NCBI RefSeq assembly: GCF_041296385.1
Contig: NW_027184084.1
Location: forward strand, 1,426,001 to 1,490,000
Direction of reading: 5' to 3'
Length of the DNA stretch: 64,000 nt
Origin: Aphelocoma coerulescens
Lineage: Eukaryota > Chordata > Aves > Passeriformes > Corvidae
Part shown: positions 51,282 through 61,400 of the stretch, piece by piece
Position numbering within the stretch: the first letter of the stretch is position 1
How the letters are laid out: every line of letters begins with the position of its first letter
The notes under the pieces: model-generated
What the model was told of the DNA's origin: nothing
Databases searched by the model: none
Seen by the model: the letters and a program-made list of their open reading frames with translations, nothing else
Position numbers and translations under genes: made by a program

Positions 51282-52867
51282 TGCTGTTGTTGTTACTCTT
51301 GAGTGAAATAATAATTGTTGAAACCTTTGTTAAAATCACAATACCTGAATCAAGGGTGTGGGTACCGGAGAATTCAAATGTAAATCTTACATGTTTGTTT
51401 GTCGATGATCAGGGAGCTGGATGGGACAGAGTCAGGGCACAATGGAAATGGATCACCAAGGATCAAATTCCCGATAAAGGAGTAGAAACGGTCTGGGATG
51501 AGAAGCAGCAAAAAGGTAGGAGTACCCTGCAGATATCCAATATAACAAAAGCCAGAACAGGAAAATACGCTTGTGTGGTTTGGATAAAAGGGACTTATGA
51601 TTATGGATTCGTAAATCTTGACATTTTAAATATCTCCCAAACAGAATCAGAAAATAAGGTCCAGGTGAATCTCCCAAATGGGAAAGTAGATATGTGGGAC
51701 GGACCTCCCCTCAGAATAAAATGTACTCATAGGTTTAAGACAGGGTGTCAGAAACAGATTAGAATGAAATGGTGGAAATGGAACACGACACAGGAAATGT
51801 GGAATCCACAGGTACAAGGGACAAGTTGGTGGACGCTGGGAAATGAGAGCAGAGGATGGTTGAATATAACGAACTCAGAGATTGGTAGATCGGAGGGTAA
51901 ATACCTTTGTGTTATCGTTTGTGGTAATAGTGGAGGTTATGGGGTCAGGAAGGTAGAAGTGGTATTACAACAGGAGCAAGGAATCAAGCCTGAACAGGAA
52001 ATATATAACGCAAAGGAAGGGCAGGATTTGGTTTTAAGATGTAGGATACCAACCGAAAGCTATACTGAGTATGAATGGTGGTTTGGAGGACAAAGCTTGG
52101 TGGCTCAAGGGAAATATCAAATTAAAAGAAAACCCCAAGAAATAGTGTTAGTAATTAAAGAGGTCCTGGAACAGCAAGATAATGGACAATACTGGTGTTG
52201 GGTTGCTCGAGATGATTGGTGGGCAACCGGGATGATTAGTGTTTATGTTGAAAGAACAAGGGTGACTCGGCAGGTACTAGAAGATGAAATCCAAACCAAA
52301 CCAGAGAATCTGATTGTGGGTTTAATTAGGGATTTTGGGCAAACACAAAATGTATCAGCAATCACTGCATGTCTGCCTTTGCCCCATGCGGCAGGAGACC
52401 CTATACCATGGGGAATTATACCAGCTCCAGACATGCCTGCATCTAATCGAACAGTTACCTTAAGTTGTACCCAGGAGATTAGGAGCCGAACTAAATTGGT
52501 TAATCGGACAAATGTGATAAGGAGGAAAACCCCGAGGACTCGAGCAGATTGTTATAAGCTTCCGAATGCTGTATTTACCAGAATCGGAAGATTCCAGGGA
52601 GTAGGATGGTGTGAATACGATGAGAGGCAAACACGAGAAGTCCCGGCGACTGAACAATATTTTGAAATAATATGCCAGAATGTTACAAACACAACTACCA
52701 TGGAACAATGGCAGACAATCTGGGGACCTAGTTTGTTGGAAACTTATAGTTATATAGGAACAGTTCAATGGTGTATTCATTGGAAGGGACGGAAAAATCA
52801 AACTTACTCAAAGACCTATCAAGGACAGGATAGTTGGAGGAAAGATGCACCTAGGATGACCGATTAG
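51281..52867 (+). CDS. env: Gamma env surface subunit with three Ig-like domains
   Basis: ATG 51281 overlaps the pol stop (TAATG) and opens with a hydrophobic leader (MLLLLLLSEIIIVETF). Three tandem immunoglobulin-like domains follow, each with two Cys, a central Trp and a YxC motif preceded by G: Cys38-Cys98 (RTGKYAC), Cys148-Cys210 (SEGKYLC) and Cys254-Cys306 (DNGQYWC). They span about 51332-52256. A C-terminal surface domain follows (ITACLPLPHAAGDPIPWG), with several N-glycosylation sites and Cys residues but no CxxC. The frame meets TAG at 52865-52867. Confidence 0.85.
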   Translation: MLLLLLLSEIIIVETFVKITIPESRVWVPENSNVNLTCLFVDDQGAGWDRVRAQWKWITKDQIPDKGVETVWDEKQQKGRSTLQISNITKARTGKYACVVWIKGTYDYGFVNLDILNISQTESENKVQVNLPNGKVDMWDGPPLRIKCTHRFKTGCQKQIRMKWWKWNTTQEMWNPQVQGTSWWTLGNESRGWLNITNSEIGRSEGKYLCVIVCGNSGGYGVRKVEVVLQQEQGIKPEQEIYNAKEGQDLVLRCRIPTESYTEYEWWFGGQSLVAQGKYQIKRKPQEIVLVIKEVLEQQDNGQYWCWVARDDWWATGMISVYVERTRVTRQVLEDEIQTKPENLIVGLIRDFGQTQNVSAITACLPLPHAAGDPIPWGIIPAPDMPASNRTVTLSCTQEIRSRTKLVNRTNVIRRKTPRTRADCYKLPNAVFTRIGRFQGVGWCEYDERQTREVPATEQYFEIICQNVTNTTTMEQWQTIWGPSLLETYSYIGTVQWCIHWKGRKNQTYSKTYQGQDSWRKDAPRMTD

Positions 52868-53857
52868 AATTGCACTGAGGTCTTCACTTGTGACAGCCCA
52901 AGTGAGTCTGTGAGTCTACTGCCGGTAAAGGTACTTTTGAGATTTGGCTGTGAATGTAGGGGATATAACCACACGATAACAGACAAAAATACAGAAGGAG
53001 AGTTAAACTGTAAAACTACATCAATCCGAGCTCCAGGAAATTTAGTTTGGGTAATGGGTCATGGACATTGGACCACTCATATGCCGGTAGATGGTCCAAC
53101 TACACAAATTACTTTAGGAGTTCCAACTCTTTGTCCTTTCTGGAAATCGACAAAATTGACGGCCTCAGAAATACAAATAAGACATAAGCGAGACATCAGT
53201 CAGGAAATTGGGGACATAGGGTTAGAAGAAGGGGAAGATTGGCATGAACCTTCTTCAGGAATTAAATTTGGGTGGGTATTAGAATCTCTCTTTGCACAAA
53301 TATCATCATATCGAAACAGGGAAATGTTGTACAAATTGTTGGGACAAACAGAAAGGTTAGCGTCTGTGACCAAGAAGGGATTCAAGGACTTAAATCTGCA
53401 GTTACAAGCTACGTCTAGAATGACAATTCAAAATCGGATGGCTCTAGATATGATATTGTTGAAAGAGCATGGCGTATGTGGATATCTGCATGGTAGAGAC
53501 GACCATTGCTGCATTCACATCCCGAATGTTACACAAGAAGTAGAAAAGGATATAAGTCAATTAGAACGGATTGAAGGAAAGGTGAATGATATTCAGAAAG
53601 AGGCAGAACACAATTGGGTTGGAGAACTGTTCAGCTCCCTGGGAATTCGGATGTCCGGATGGATATCCTCAATTGTACAATATGGAATCATGATTGTTAT
53701 AATCATTTTAGTTGCCTTAATAGTATATAAGTGTCTTTTAGGAATGATTGTCAAGGAAGGTCAACATACTCGGCGAATAATGAAGGCGATAATGCGAAGA
53801 GAAGTCCTGGCAGAACCAGCCGTTCCACCTCCTGCTTATCGCGAAACAGCGACATGA
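52868..53857 (+). pseudogene. env: Gamma env C-terminal surface end and transmembrane subunit
   Basis: Same frame as the surface part, directly after the TAG. Features: furin-type RHKR (53180-53191), no obvious hydrophobic fusion peptide right after cleavage, a heptad region (LLGQTERLASVTKKGFKDL), MTIQNRMALDMILLKEHG, then Cys-9 residues-CysCys (53477-53512) where CX6CC is usual. The anchor is IVQYGIMIVIIILVALIVY. The cytoplasmic tail of about 35 residues ends VPPPAYRETAT, with a PPPAY motif. The part after the stop cannot be made without readthrough in this copy. Confidence 0.82.
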
Positions 53858-53902
53858 ATTGTTGAGCATCCTTGCGAACCCAGAAGAAGCTCGAAGGATG
53901 CT

Positions 53903-53916
53903 CAAAAGGGGGGACT
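53903..53916 (+). promoter_or_regulatory. Gamma provirus polypurine tract
   Basis: CAAAAGGGGGGACT lies immediately before the 3' LTR start TGTTACAAAAAGG at 53917. Confidence 0.85.
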
Positions 53917-54410
53917 TGTTACAAAAAGGATAGGATATTGGATTTTAGAAGTAGTAAGGCTAAGGCTCTGCTAGGCTGTAAGGCCTCAGGTGTAGAAATA
54001 GTTCTCTGGGGAAACAGGAATAGAATGTACTGGGTGGGGAGGTTAGGAATAGTGAATTAGCTGGGCATGGTGAACCTGTCTAAAAGTAAATTGTTCTGGG
54101 TTGATATATGTTGCATGCAAGGGGGATTTCAGTGGTAGGAGCTCGTTGAGCATTATCTAAGACTAGACAACCATAGAGAGATATGGCGTAGGGTATGATT
54201 ATCAATTGTTAATCCTTGTGATGTATGTTTTACTTTGAAGATTAAATCTTGTATGTGTGCCAATGTTTGAAACTGTATAAAGAGCTGAGTGAAACGATAG
54301 GCCTTTGGGAAGCCTGATTTGGGACACTAGTCCCCAGGTCCCCGGGCCCTGAATAAAGCACCGCATAAACTGACTCTCTGTTGGTTTGTGTTTGTGGTCG
54401 GTGGGCAACA
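53917..54410 (+). repeat. Gamma provirus 3' LTR
   Basis: 494 bp, identical by eye to the 5' LTR apart from lacking one 30-bp repeat. Followed by the ATAG duplication and the rest of the interrupted alpharetrovirus-like env. Confidence 0.93.
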
Positions 54411-54535
54411 ATAGTATGTAACATTGTCTTGGTTTAAAACTGTCCAATTGTATCATGCTGAGACGTTCTGAAATACGGGATTTTCAGGTGACACATTTTG
54501 AGTAGCATTAAAAAATGAATCACTTTTGCACCTGT
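54411..54535 (-). pseudogene. env: Alpharetrovirus-like env fragment, part 1
   Basis: The minus strand reads FFNATQNVSPENPVFQNVSA, a stop, then TVLNQDNVTY, running into the ATAG duplication and on to part 2 at 45120. N-glycosylation sites (NAT, NVS, NVT) fit a surface subunit. A pyrimidine tract with CAG just upstream (about 54535) could be an env splice acceptor. Confidence 0.55.
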
Positions 54536-57369
54536 GAAGCCATTATCCTATTAAGACTGTTACTGATTATCTGCAGGTCACAGGATAAGATCCATGGAAT
54601 ACAGACCACAATCAGTAAAACCCATCAAGAACAATCATATCACTGACAAGGAGATTGGCAGCATAGAGAAATAAAAGATAGTGTCCAATGTCCCCAGAAA
54701 GAGAGCTGCTTCTTCTTCTGCACCTGGCAGTAAATGACTACTGTTCCAAAGCTCATATGGCTGGAGCTCAGGGGCTGTGCTGTTTAGGCAGGAGAAAGTC
54801 CATTAGCTGGAAATGCTGACTTTAACATTACCAAATGCCTCTCTGGAAGCATGGCACAAGGAATAGGTGAAGAAGAACAGCAGGAACACAGTAACATGAT
54901 GGTAGATGCAGTAGGACACAAGGCAGGCTGCCTCCATAAGCTCCCAGGCCTAGCCATGTTCCTGGCAGTCCTACCTCTGCTCCCGCTTTAGCCACGAGGG
55001 CTGGATGGTGAATAGGTCATTTTTCCTCTTGCTGGGCCTCATTTTCTCGGAGGCGATTGATGTTTGTCAGGTCAGGCAGGTCACCACATTAGACCTGTTG
55101 GCAATAAAACACATGCGTACCTTCTTTCCTAGGTTAGTAAATCAGCTAGGCCTTGTCATTACACACCCAATTGTGAATTCTTACGTAAAGCCTTTTTAGA
55201 AATTGGTCTCACATGCAAATCTTCAGACCGGCATTGCTCTTCTGGGGATCAAATTGATGATCTGCCTGCAAAAACTTTTAACATAAATATTGCATTATCC
55301 AAATGCTCCTGGGGAGCCATATTCCCCCTTTTTTTTTTTTGTGATAACCTGCACATCTGTCACTTTAAATGTGAAGGCAACATAAAAGCAAGTGAATACA
55401 TGTAATGAGACAGTAAAGTCACACTGAGCAAGAACAGGATAATAGATATAATCCACAGCACGTGATAAAAGGATAGTAACTTAGAACAATACACTTTCAA
55501 GTGCCTAAATACTGTACCATCACCCAGAGTCTGCAGTAGCTGGCAAGCCTGGTTTCACAATGACAACCTCGAGAACCTTCCTGGGCAAGGCTCCCAAGTT
55601 TACCTCTAAAGGGGGTCCAGCTTTTAGAAGCCCAAATCAGCAAGTCAAAGTGACTCAATTACATTTTTAGTGCAGAAACACCTGGGTCTGTAGGTAGGGC
55701 CAGGGCTTGGCCAGAGCCTAGGCCTTAACTGGAAGGGTTTCCCTAAGATATCCTAGAAACAGACCTGTAGTAATGGCAGCTGGGAAAGTTTCTTAAAAAG
55801 ATACATATCTTACAGATAGCTACACAACAGTATGTGAAAGTTTGTAAAGCAGTCGACTTTGTCATTTATCCTTAGCTAAGTAGCTAATGGTACCATAAAC
55901 AAATTGTAAACTACTAAAGAAACGCACATGTGTAGCATCAAATAATATCTTCTGAATAATGCCTTTTATGAAAAGTCGGTGAATTCATGCTATTATATTA
56001 AGAGCATAAGACACCTACAGTAACTGATTCTAAGAAATCGAGAGTAAACTTCTCTACACATCTATGTATATAAGATAATAAGGCAAAGCACTGAGCAGCT
56101 TACAATCAATAATATCCATAACTTGCAATTGTTACTCATCCTTCTCTGCAACCTACAAAAGATAAAACAGCAAAGATTGTCATGAATAATCCTCTTAATT
56201 GAGCAATGCAGAACATTCATACCCATAGAATTTGCAATGGATTTAAGGATCTAACAAGCCAAATCCTCACGTATTTTTACAACTTATCTTATATTCCTAA
56301 ACAGTCGCTTACCAATCTTTTATCATAATTGTTTCAATCTGTTCATTCTTATCTCTGTAGCAAAAGAACTGTATAATTCAATTTAAATGAGCATATTTCA
56401 ACAGAAGCTAAACTTACCTTCACTCAAAATAAATGTTACTCAAAAGTAACAGAAAGTAAACTAAACAGAACTTAAAGTTAACATCACTGAAACTGAACAG
56501 AAATTAACCTTAATATAACTTAAACTTACAAGGCTTTTAAAATCACAAAACTTAAACTGAACATACTTAGACTTGACTTTGCTTAAACTTAATAACACTT
56601 TAAACTAACAGAACTTTAAATGTAACAGAATATCAAATTAACAGGACTTAAACTTGACATGACTTAAATTTAACAACATGTAAACTTAGTAGAACTTAGC
56701 CTTAGCATCACTTAAACTGTACAAACTTCCACTTAGCAAAACTTAATATTAGCAGCACTTAAATTTAACAAAACTAAAGTCAGAGTTGAGAGTGTTCCTT
56801 TAAAGGAGTCAAATACAGCAAAATGTAACTCATCTTGACTTCATCAGTGCAAGAAAGCTACCAAAAATTTTGTCACGTATCAGTTAAAAAACAATAAGCA
56901 AGCAGACAACTGATTTGTAAATGAAATAACAGCAACATGGATTTACTATAGAGATCATAAAGGTGTGGCAAATACATTGTGATTTGACAAAATTCAGCTG
57001 TACGAATAGCTCATGGTAACAAGAAACATTATTGAAAACATCCATTCACAGTCAGGACCTTTTTAGTATAAGCACAATTTTGCAGGATTTTCAAATCTGC
57101 AGCTGTACTCCAAAAAAAAACCAATGACAACATTGTATGTCTTTCAGTAATTTTCTGGTATAAGCATAAATCTGTTAGGGTCTTTTAAGATGCAGTTTAT
57201 AAGGCACAGTACAGTCACCAAATCTCTGGCAATTTCTCAGATGTGCTGAAAAATATCATGAATGTTCTCAAGGTGTTAACAAGCTGTGAGTTAGAACTCA
57301 CTGGCAACCTTTCCCACACTGTGAACACGGGAAGGGAAAGGAAGAGCAGGGAGGAAGCAGGAAGCTGGA
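54536..57369. other. AT-rich stretch without recognised genes
   Basis: About 2.8 kb in which no convincing coding frame, retroviral motif, RNA gene or LTR pair was found; open frames are short. It may be host intergenic sequence or an old, unrecognisable ERV interior. A degenerate repeat field lies at about 56390-56790. Confidence 0.4.
56390..56790. repeat. Degenerate AACTTAAAC-type tandem repeat
   Basis: About 400 bp of recurring AACTTAAACTTAACA-like words (for example ACTTAAACTGAACA, ACTTAAACTTGACA, ACTTAAATTTAACA) at an irregular spacing of roughly 15-20 bp. It looks like a decayed minisatellite. Confidence 0.6.
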
Positions 57370-57990
57370 CTGTCTTCCTCATCAGGTGGGACAAATGCCC
57401 TGTGAAGAGATTCAGCCAAATTAAATTTAATAAAGAAATAGATTTTATTCCTTAATAAAGAAATAGATTTTATTCCGCTGCCGAAAGATCGGTCACACAG
57501 AAAGCCACGATCGGAAAAAGGTCAGCCCCGAGCCCGGGATCGGTGCTGGGTGAACACAGATCTGACCTCTATCGCGTCAGATCCCCAAGTTCACAAATGT
57601 CGCTTCAGCTGGTTCCTTCTTATACAGTTCTTGGGCAGAGTCTGAATTCTTCTCGCAATTTAGCATATTCATGATGTTTTCTTGTCCCGAAGTTGGACTG
57701 CACAAAGCATTTCCTGGCTCTGATGAATTGTCCATCTTGGATGATGAATGGTCCATCTCTGATTCCTGGAACAGTTATTCTTAGTTCCAGGTAATGACTC
57801 CGAGATGTTAATCAGTTTCATCAGTCCAGATCATCGCCCAGGTGTGGTGTTAATGGCTCCAGATAAGGTCTACCTCCACCCGGAGATAGACTTTTTCGTA
57901 TGCTGATTAGTTCCTGGCCGTATTGTCTTCTCTGCTGCTGCCAAGACTTGTGAAATTTTCTCCGTCCCCGGCCTGGGGTTTGGGCTTAGG
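57370..57990 (-). mobile_element. LTR-like sequence N, minus orientation
   Basis: The minus strand has CTGTATAAGAAGG (about 57632) and, about 170 bp downstream, GGAATAAAATC (about 57470), in promoter-then-polyadenylation order. A 25-bp unit containing AATAAAGAAATAGATTTTATTCC is directly repeated at about 57427-57477. LTR edges are not clear. Confidence 0.4.
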
Positions 57991-59005
57991 CATTTTTATT
58001 TGTACAATTAATATATACATTTATGTACACAAGCACGAATTGCCAGTTCTCATTAATTAAAAAAGGCACTTTGAAAAAGTATGCAGGAATGGAGCTGCAT
58101 AGCCCTAAACGGGTCCCTCGGGCCCCCCTGCATGGGGTGGATGCCCGAGTCTCCCAAGCGGAGCGTGGGGTGGGTGCCAGGGCTTGCCTGTCTTTCCCCA
58201 CTGCCCTCTTCAGCTTGGTGATACACAGTGACAGAGGTGACAAGACAGGTCTTTTGTGATTGTCAGCATGGTAGATTTGACCTTGGGCTACTAAAGGTAA
58301 AGCACCGAGGGCCTCATAACACTGCCCTGAGTTTTGCACAAGTAACTATGTTAGGTCAGTGAGTGTATAAAACTGACACGTGTATATAAGCAGCTACAAA
58401 GCCATGGTTCCAGCTGATTCCAAAGGAGTATTGTAGATACAAAAATGCTGCTAGCGAGGATTTTCTTGTTATTTTCTAAGTCCGTGGGGGGCTTTTCTCT
58501 CTCACAGAAGAGGTAGCAGGGAATGTAAACAACCCAGACACCTGCAACCTTGAAGAGTCTTGTTTATGGTATAGTAGAAAAATGTTTTGACAATGGATGT
58601 TTTAGGATTTTAGCCAATCACCCCCAGGGGGTGGCTGGCCCTTTGTCCAATTAGGCTGTGGGGAAAAAAGTCTATAGAGGAGTTTGTAAAATGGTTGGGT
58701 AAATCAATCTTGCTGCACAACTCCTGCCTGCTGGATCTTCTCCTCCTCCTCCTCCCTATGGCTGCGGGACACGGTGGGATACCGTAGGAAGCAGGCCTGC
58801 GGTAATAGAGTATGCTACTGTTTACTCCACTGTTTGCCTGTTTCCATAAAATGGAGAATATCAAAAATTTCAGCTACTGAGCAGATAATACATAATCAGA
58901 AAGCAAGCCTGTTTTGTAAAGCAAGGTCACTTTTAGTCATTTTTCCAGTCAATCACAGCACTTGAGCTGTTTTGATATGAAGTCTAATTTCGATTTATAT
59001 GTGTC
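57991..59005. other. Stretch without recognised genes; possible LTR at 58558-58850
   Basis: No gene recognised. From TGTTTATGGTATAGTAG (about 58558) the sequence has LTR-like character (CCAATCACCCCCAGGGGGTGG and GTCTATAGAGG), but no polyadenylation signal or target duplication was found. The open frame at 57986-58339 has no motif. Confidence 0.3.
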
Positions 59006-59389
59006 TGTAGAAACTGATCGGGATGAGGGGGGGTTCGGTCGGGCCCGGCCGGAGACGGACGGACGGAGACGAGAGATCTCTATAAGCAGGTCTTGGGGCA
59101 CGCTGTTTATTGCAAAGGGCGTGGGTACAAGGGCACTGCTTAGAGCTGCTAGCTGAAGCTCAGAGCAGGCCCAAGGTGTAGGAGGGAGAGAGAGAGAGTG
59201 AGCAAGAGACTAAGAGCAAGTAAAAGAAAAGAGCTAAGAGCTAAGAGAGCGAGGTCCTTGTTACAATACAATAAATCATCTTCTGTACTGAATATTCTGA
59301 TTCTCACTAGCCAATCTAATACAAGGTACAAATCCTATAGCATTTACATACAGCCTATAAGAGTTATTGCATTACCATAGAGTGTTACA
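59006..59389 (-). repeat. 3' LTR of alpharetrovirus-like element
   Basis: On the minus strand it starts TGTAACACTCTATGG, contains TTGCAATAAACAGCG (about 59108) and ends ATCAGTTTCTACA. It lies 160 bp beyond the env stop. A purine-rich AGCAGAAGGGGTCCAAGG sequence precedes it. The TG...CA ends and position support it; the exact polypurine tract is uncertain. Confidence 0.6.
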
Positions 59390-59550
59390 TTTTAACTTCT
59401 AAAAACTACTCCTTGGACCCCTTCTGCTGAGCTAGTAGGGTCTGCTCTGACCTTTGGACCTATCTGCAAGCAGAGGGTATTGTCTAATCAAGAGGGGATT
59501 ACCTTCAGCCGGCTATACCATTGTTTTCTAGTTGTTCAGTAACTAAGACT

Positions 59551-60939
59551 TTATATCTCAAAGGTGGCCTTCATTTCGATGTCGCTTATAGTTTTCATAT
59601 TCCCAAAATCTTTTGTTAGGCAATCATATTTATAAGGCTTTCCTGTTTCATCTTCCCCAACATCTCTCCCATTCTGATGAACAACTAAGATATTAGATAC
59701 AGTCCTACTTGTTATTTTTTGCACACACTGAAGTATACAAGGTACTGCTACTAAAACTATAATTATTACTACTAGAATAATCAAACCTATTTTACAGAGT
59801 TCCCTTAGCCAAGGTGCAAAGCTCCAACCATCAAACAAACTGTCTAACCAAGACAGGTCATCTGTTGTGATTTGGTTAGCTAGATCCCTTAGGTTTTGTA
59901 GCTGTTTGTGAATGGAAACAGAATGATCAGATAAGTTCATACAGCATAATCCTTCAAAATCTTCACAGCCATGCCCATGTGCTAATAAAAGATAATCAAG
60001 GGCAGCTCTATTTTGTAAAGTGGCATGTCTGACTGCCTCTTCATCGGTTAACAAATCACTGATCATAGTAGAGGTGGCATTTACCTCCTTGCTGAGCCAA
60101 CATCCCAACTTGTTTAGCTGTTTTAATGCAATTGAGGAACTTAACTGAGGTAGAAAAATGCTTGCAACAATTGATTTTTCAGAGTTCCAAGGGTGGAAGT
60201 CACTATCACAGTCGCTATCGTACTGATGTCCCCAGGAAGATCTGATCTTTCTGCTTTTCTTTTTGATTACCTCTTTGACACTTGGAGCAATAATTGTAAG
60301 TTGTCCCAGGGCACAAGGGCCACCATCTATTTTTGAAGGTATACCTTGCCAGGCCCTGTCTCCACAGATGAGCCAAATTCCTCTGGGGAATCGAATAGGA
60401 AGTTTGTTAAAGCGATCTGCATGAGGTTCGTCATATATAAGAAGCTTAGCTTGATTACACCAAGAAGTTACATTGCTATAAGCTGGGTGATATGGGGTAA
60501 CGTTTAAATGAGGACCGTTTTCTCCTTGAAAGTGAAAGAAATAGCAGGTATCCATAGTTAGTGAACCTAGGATTTTTAGCTCTTGAAGGTCAGATTTATC
60601 AATTTTAGAATTATCAATATAAGTTTGGTGTCGATGGCTGGGAGTTGGAGATACATGATGATCGTCATATGGCCAATACTTATCAAGAGTAATATTATCA
60701 AAACCTTCTGGAAGAGGTATTCCAACTAAACAGGTTGAAAAGGGGTTGTCAGGGCTTGTGTCAGATAGACAGATGGTATCGGAGCCTGCAGATTTGGCTA
60801 AAGCAACCCAGACATTTGTCTTTGGTTGATTCACAGGTAAAGCTTCACTACAAAAACTAAAACAAAAGAATAAAAGCAACATGCACGCGCGCAAATGAGA
60901 AAACTCCATTCTTTTCTTGAGCTGTTTTTGGCAGATCAC
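59551..60939 (-). CDS. env: Alpharetrovirus-type Env, uninterrupted 462 codons
   Basis: Retroviral envelope glycoprotein for receptor binding and membrane fusion. Start ATG 60939, or 60909 (MEFSHLRAC), followed by a signal peptide (CMLLLFFCFSFCSEA). The surface part of about 200 residues has N-glycosylation sites and ends in a basic cleavage region (KKKSRKIR, residues 226-233). The transmembrane part has an internal hydrophobic loop between Cys244 and Cys280 (SIVASIFLPQLSSS), an immunosuppressive-type helix (LQNRAALDYLLLAHGHG), CX6CC (325-333), an anchor (383-405) and a long tail of about 57 residues. The loop and CX6CC layout is that of avian leukosis-type Env, but the surface subunit is short. 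Open despite a truncated provirus. Confidence 0.88.
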   Translation of the reverse strand: MICQKQLKKRMEFSHLRACMLLLFFCFSFCSEALPVNQPKTNVWVALAKSAGSDTICLSDTSPDNPFSTCLVGIPLPEGFDNITLDKYWPYDDHHVSPTPSHRHQTYIDNSKIDKSDLQELKILGSLTMDTCYFFHFQGENGPHLNVTPYHPAYSNVTSWCNQAKLLIYDEPHADRFNKLPIRFPRGIWLICGDRAWQGIPSKIDGGPCALGQLTIIAPSVKEVIKKKSRKIRSSWGHQYDSDCDSDFHPWNSEKSIVASIFLPQLSSSIALKQLNKLGCWLSKEVNATSTMISDLLTDEEAVRHATLQNRAALDYLLLAHGHGCEDFEGLCCMNLSDHSVSIHKQLQNLRDLANQITTDDLSWLDSLFDGWSFAPWLRELCKIGLIILVVIIIVLVAVPCILQCVQKITSRTVSNILVVHQNGRDVGEDETGKPYKYDCLTKDFGNMKTISDIEMKATFEI

Positions 60940-60963
60940 TTTCTTTTGGTGATTCTGTGCAGT

Positions 60964-61400
60964 TCAGGTCTGGGTGCTTGCTTCCTGGCTTCCACTTGCA
61001 GGGTAACTGGCTGGTGTGGAGGCGTCAGCAGGCTTTGATGCGAGGTATGGCTTCATGTTTTTTGCTGGAACCCACTTGATTCCTTCACCTGTGGAAACAC
61101 ACGCAAACCCCTTCCCCCACATTATAAGATTGTATGGTCCTTCCATTTTTCCTGAATCTAGATTTTTAATCAAAACTGGGGGGCGCTCTTTCAGTTTTGC
61201 TTTTTTGTTGTTCAAAAAATGTCTATAAATGGGGGGATCAGGCTCTTCTGCAGAGCTATTCAAAAAATTGTAGACATACAAAACCTTGTTCAGCCTCCTT
61301 TGAGGTGTATCCTGGGCTTCTCCCCCTTTCTGTTGATCTAAAATGCGTTTTAGAGTTTGATGTGTTCTTTCTATTATTCCTTGACTCGTGGGGGAGTAGG
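60964..61400 (-). pseudogene. pol: Alpharetrovirus-like integrase C-terminal fragment
   Basis: The minus strand reads GIIERTHQTLKRILDQQ (Glu helix, about 61370-61320), then VYNFLNSSAEEPDPPIYRHF, RPPVLIKNLDSGKMEGPYNL and WGKGFACVSTGEGIKWVPA, an integrase DNA-binding domain. It is truncated at 61400 by the 3' LTR of ERVL#4. It stops just before the env frame of the same element. Confidence 0.8.

Larger units (their letters stand above)
45121..54410 (+). mobile_element. 'Gamma' provirus: young gammaretrovirus-like ERV, 9.3 kb, duplication ATAG
   Basis: Complete plus-strand provirus: LTR, primer site, gag, pol, env, polypurine tract, LTR, with ATAG at 45117-45120 and 54411-54414. A 4-bp duplication and a gag-pol read through a stop codon are gammaretrovirus-type traits. 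The two LTRs read identically except for one extra 30-bp repeat in the 5' copy, so insertion was recent. Defects seen are one frame change in gag and one in-frame stop in env. It is inserted in an alpharetrovirus-like env. Confidence 0.93.

Noticed and set aside
51332..52256. Ig-like signals as mere chance in a Cys/Trp-rich Env
   Set aside because: Three consecutive blocks each show Cys, Trp and GxYxC at domain-like spacing of about 90-110 residues, which chance would rarely produce. An intrinsic Ig-like receptor-binding fold remains an alternative origin.
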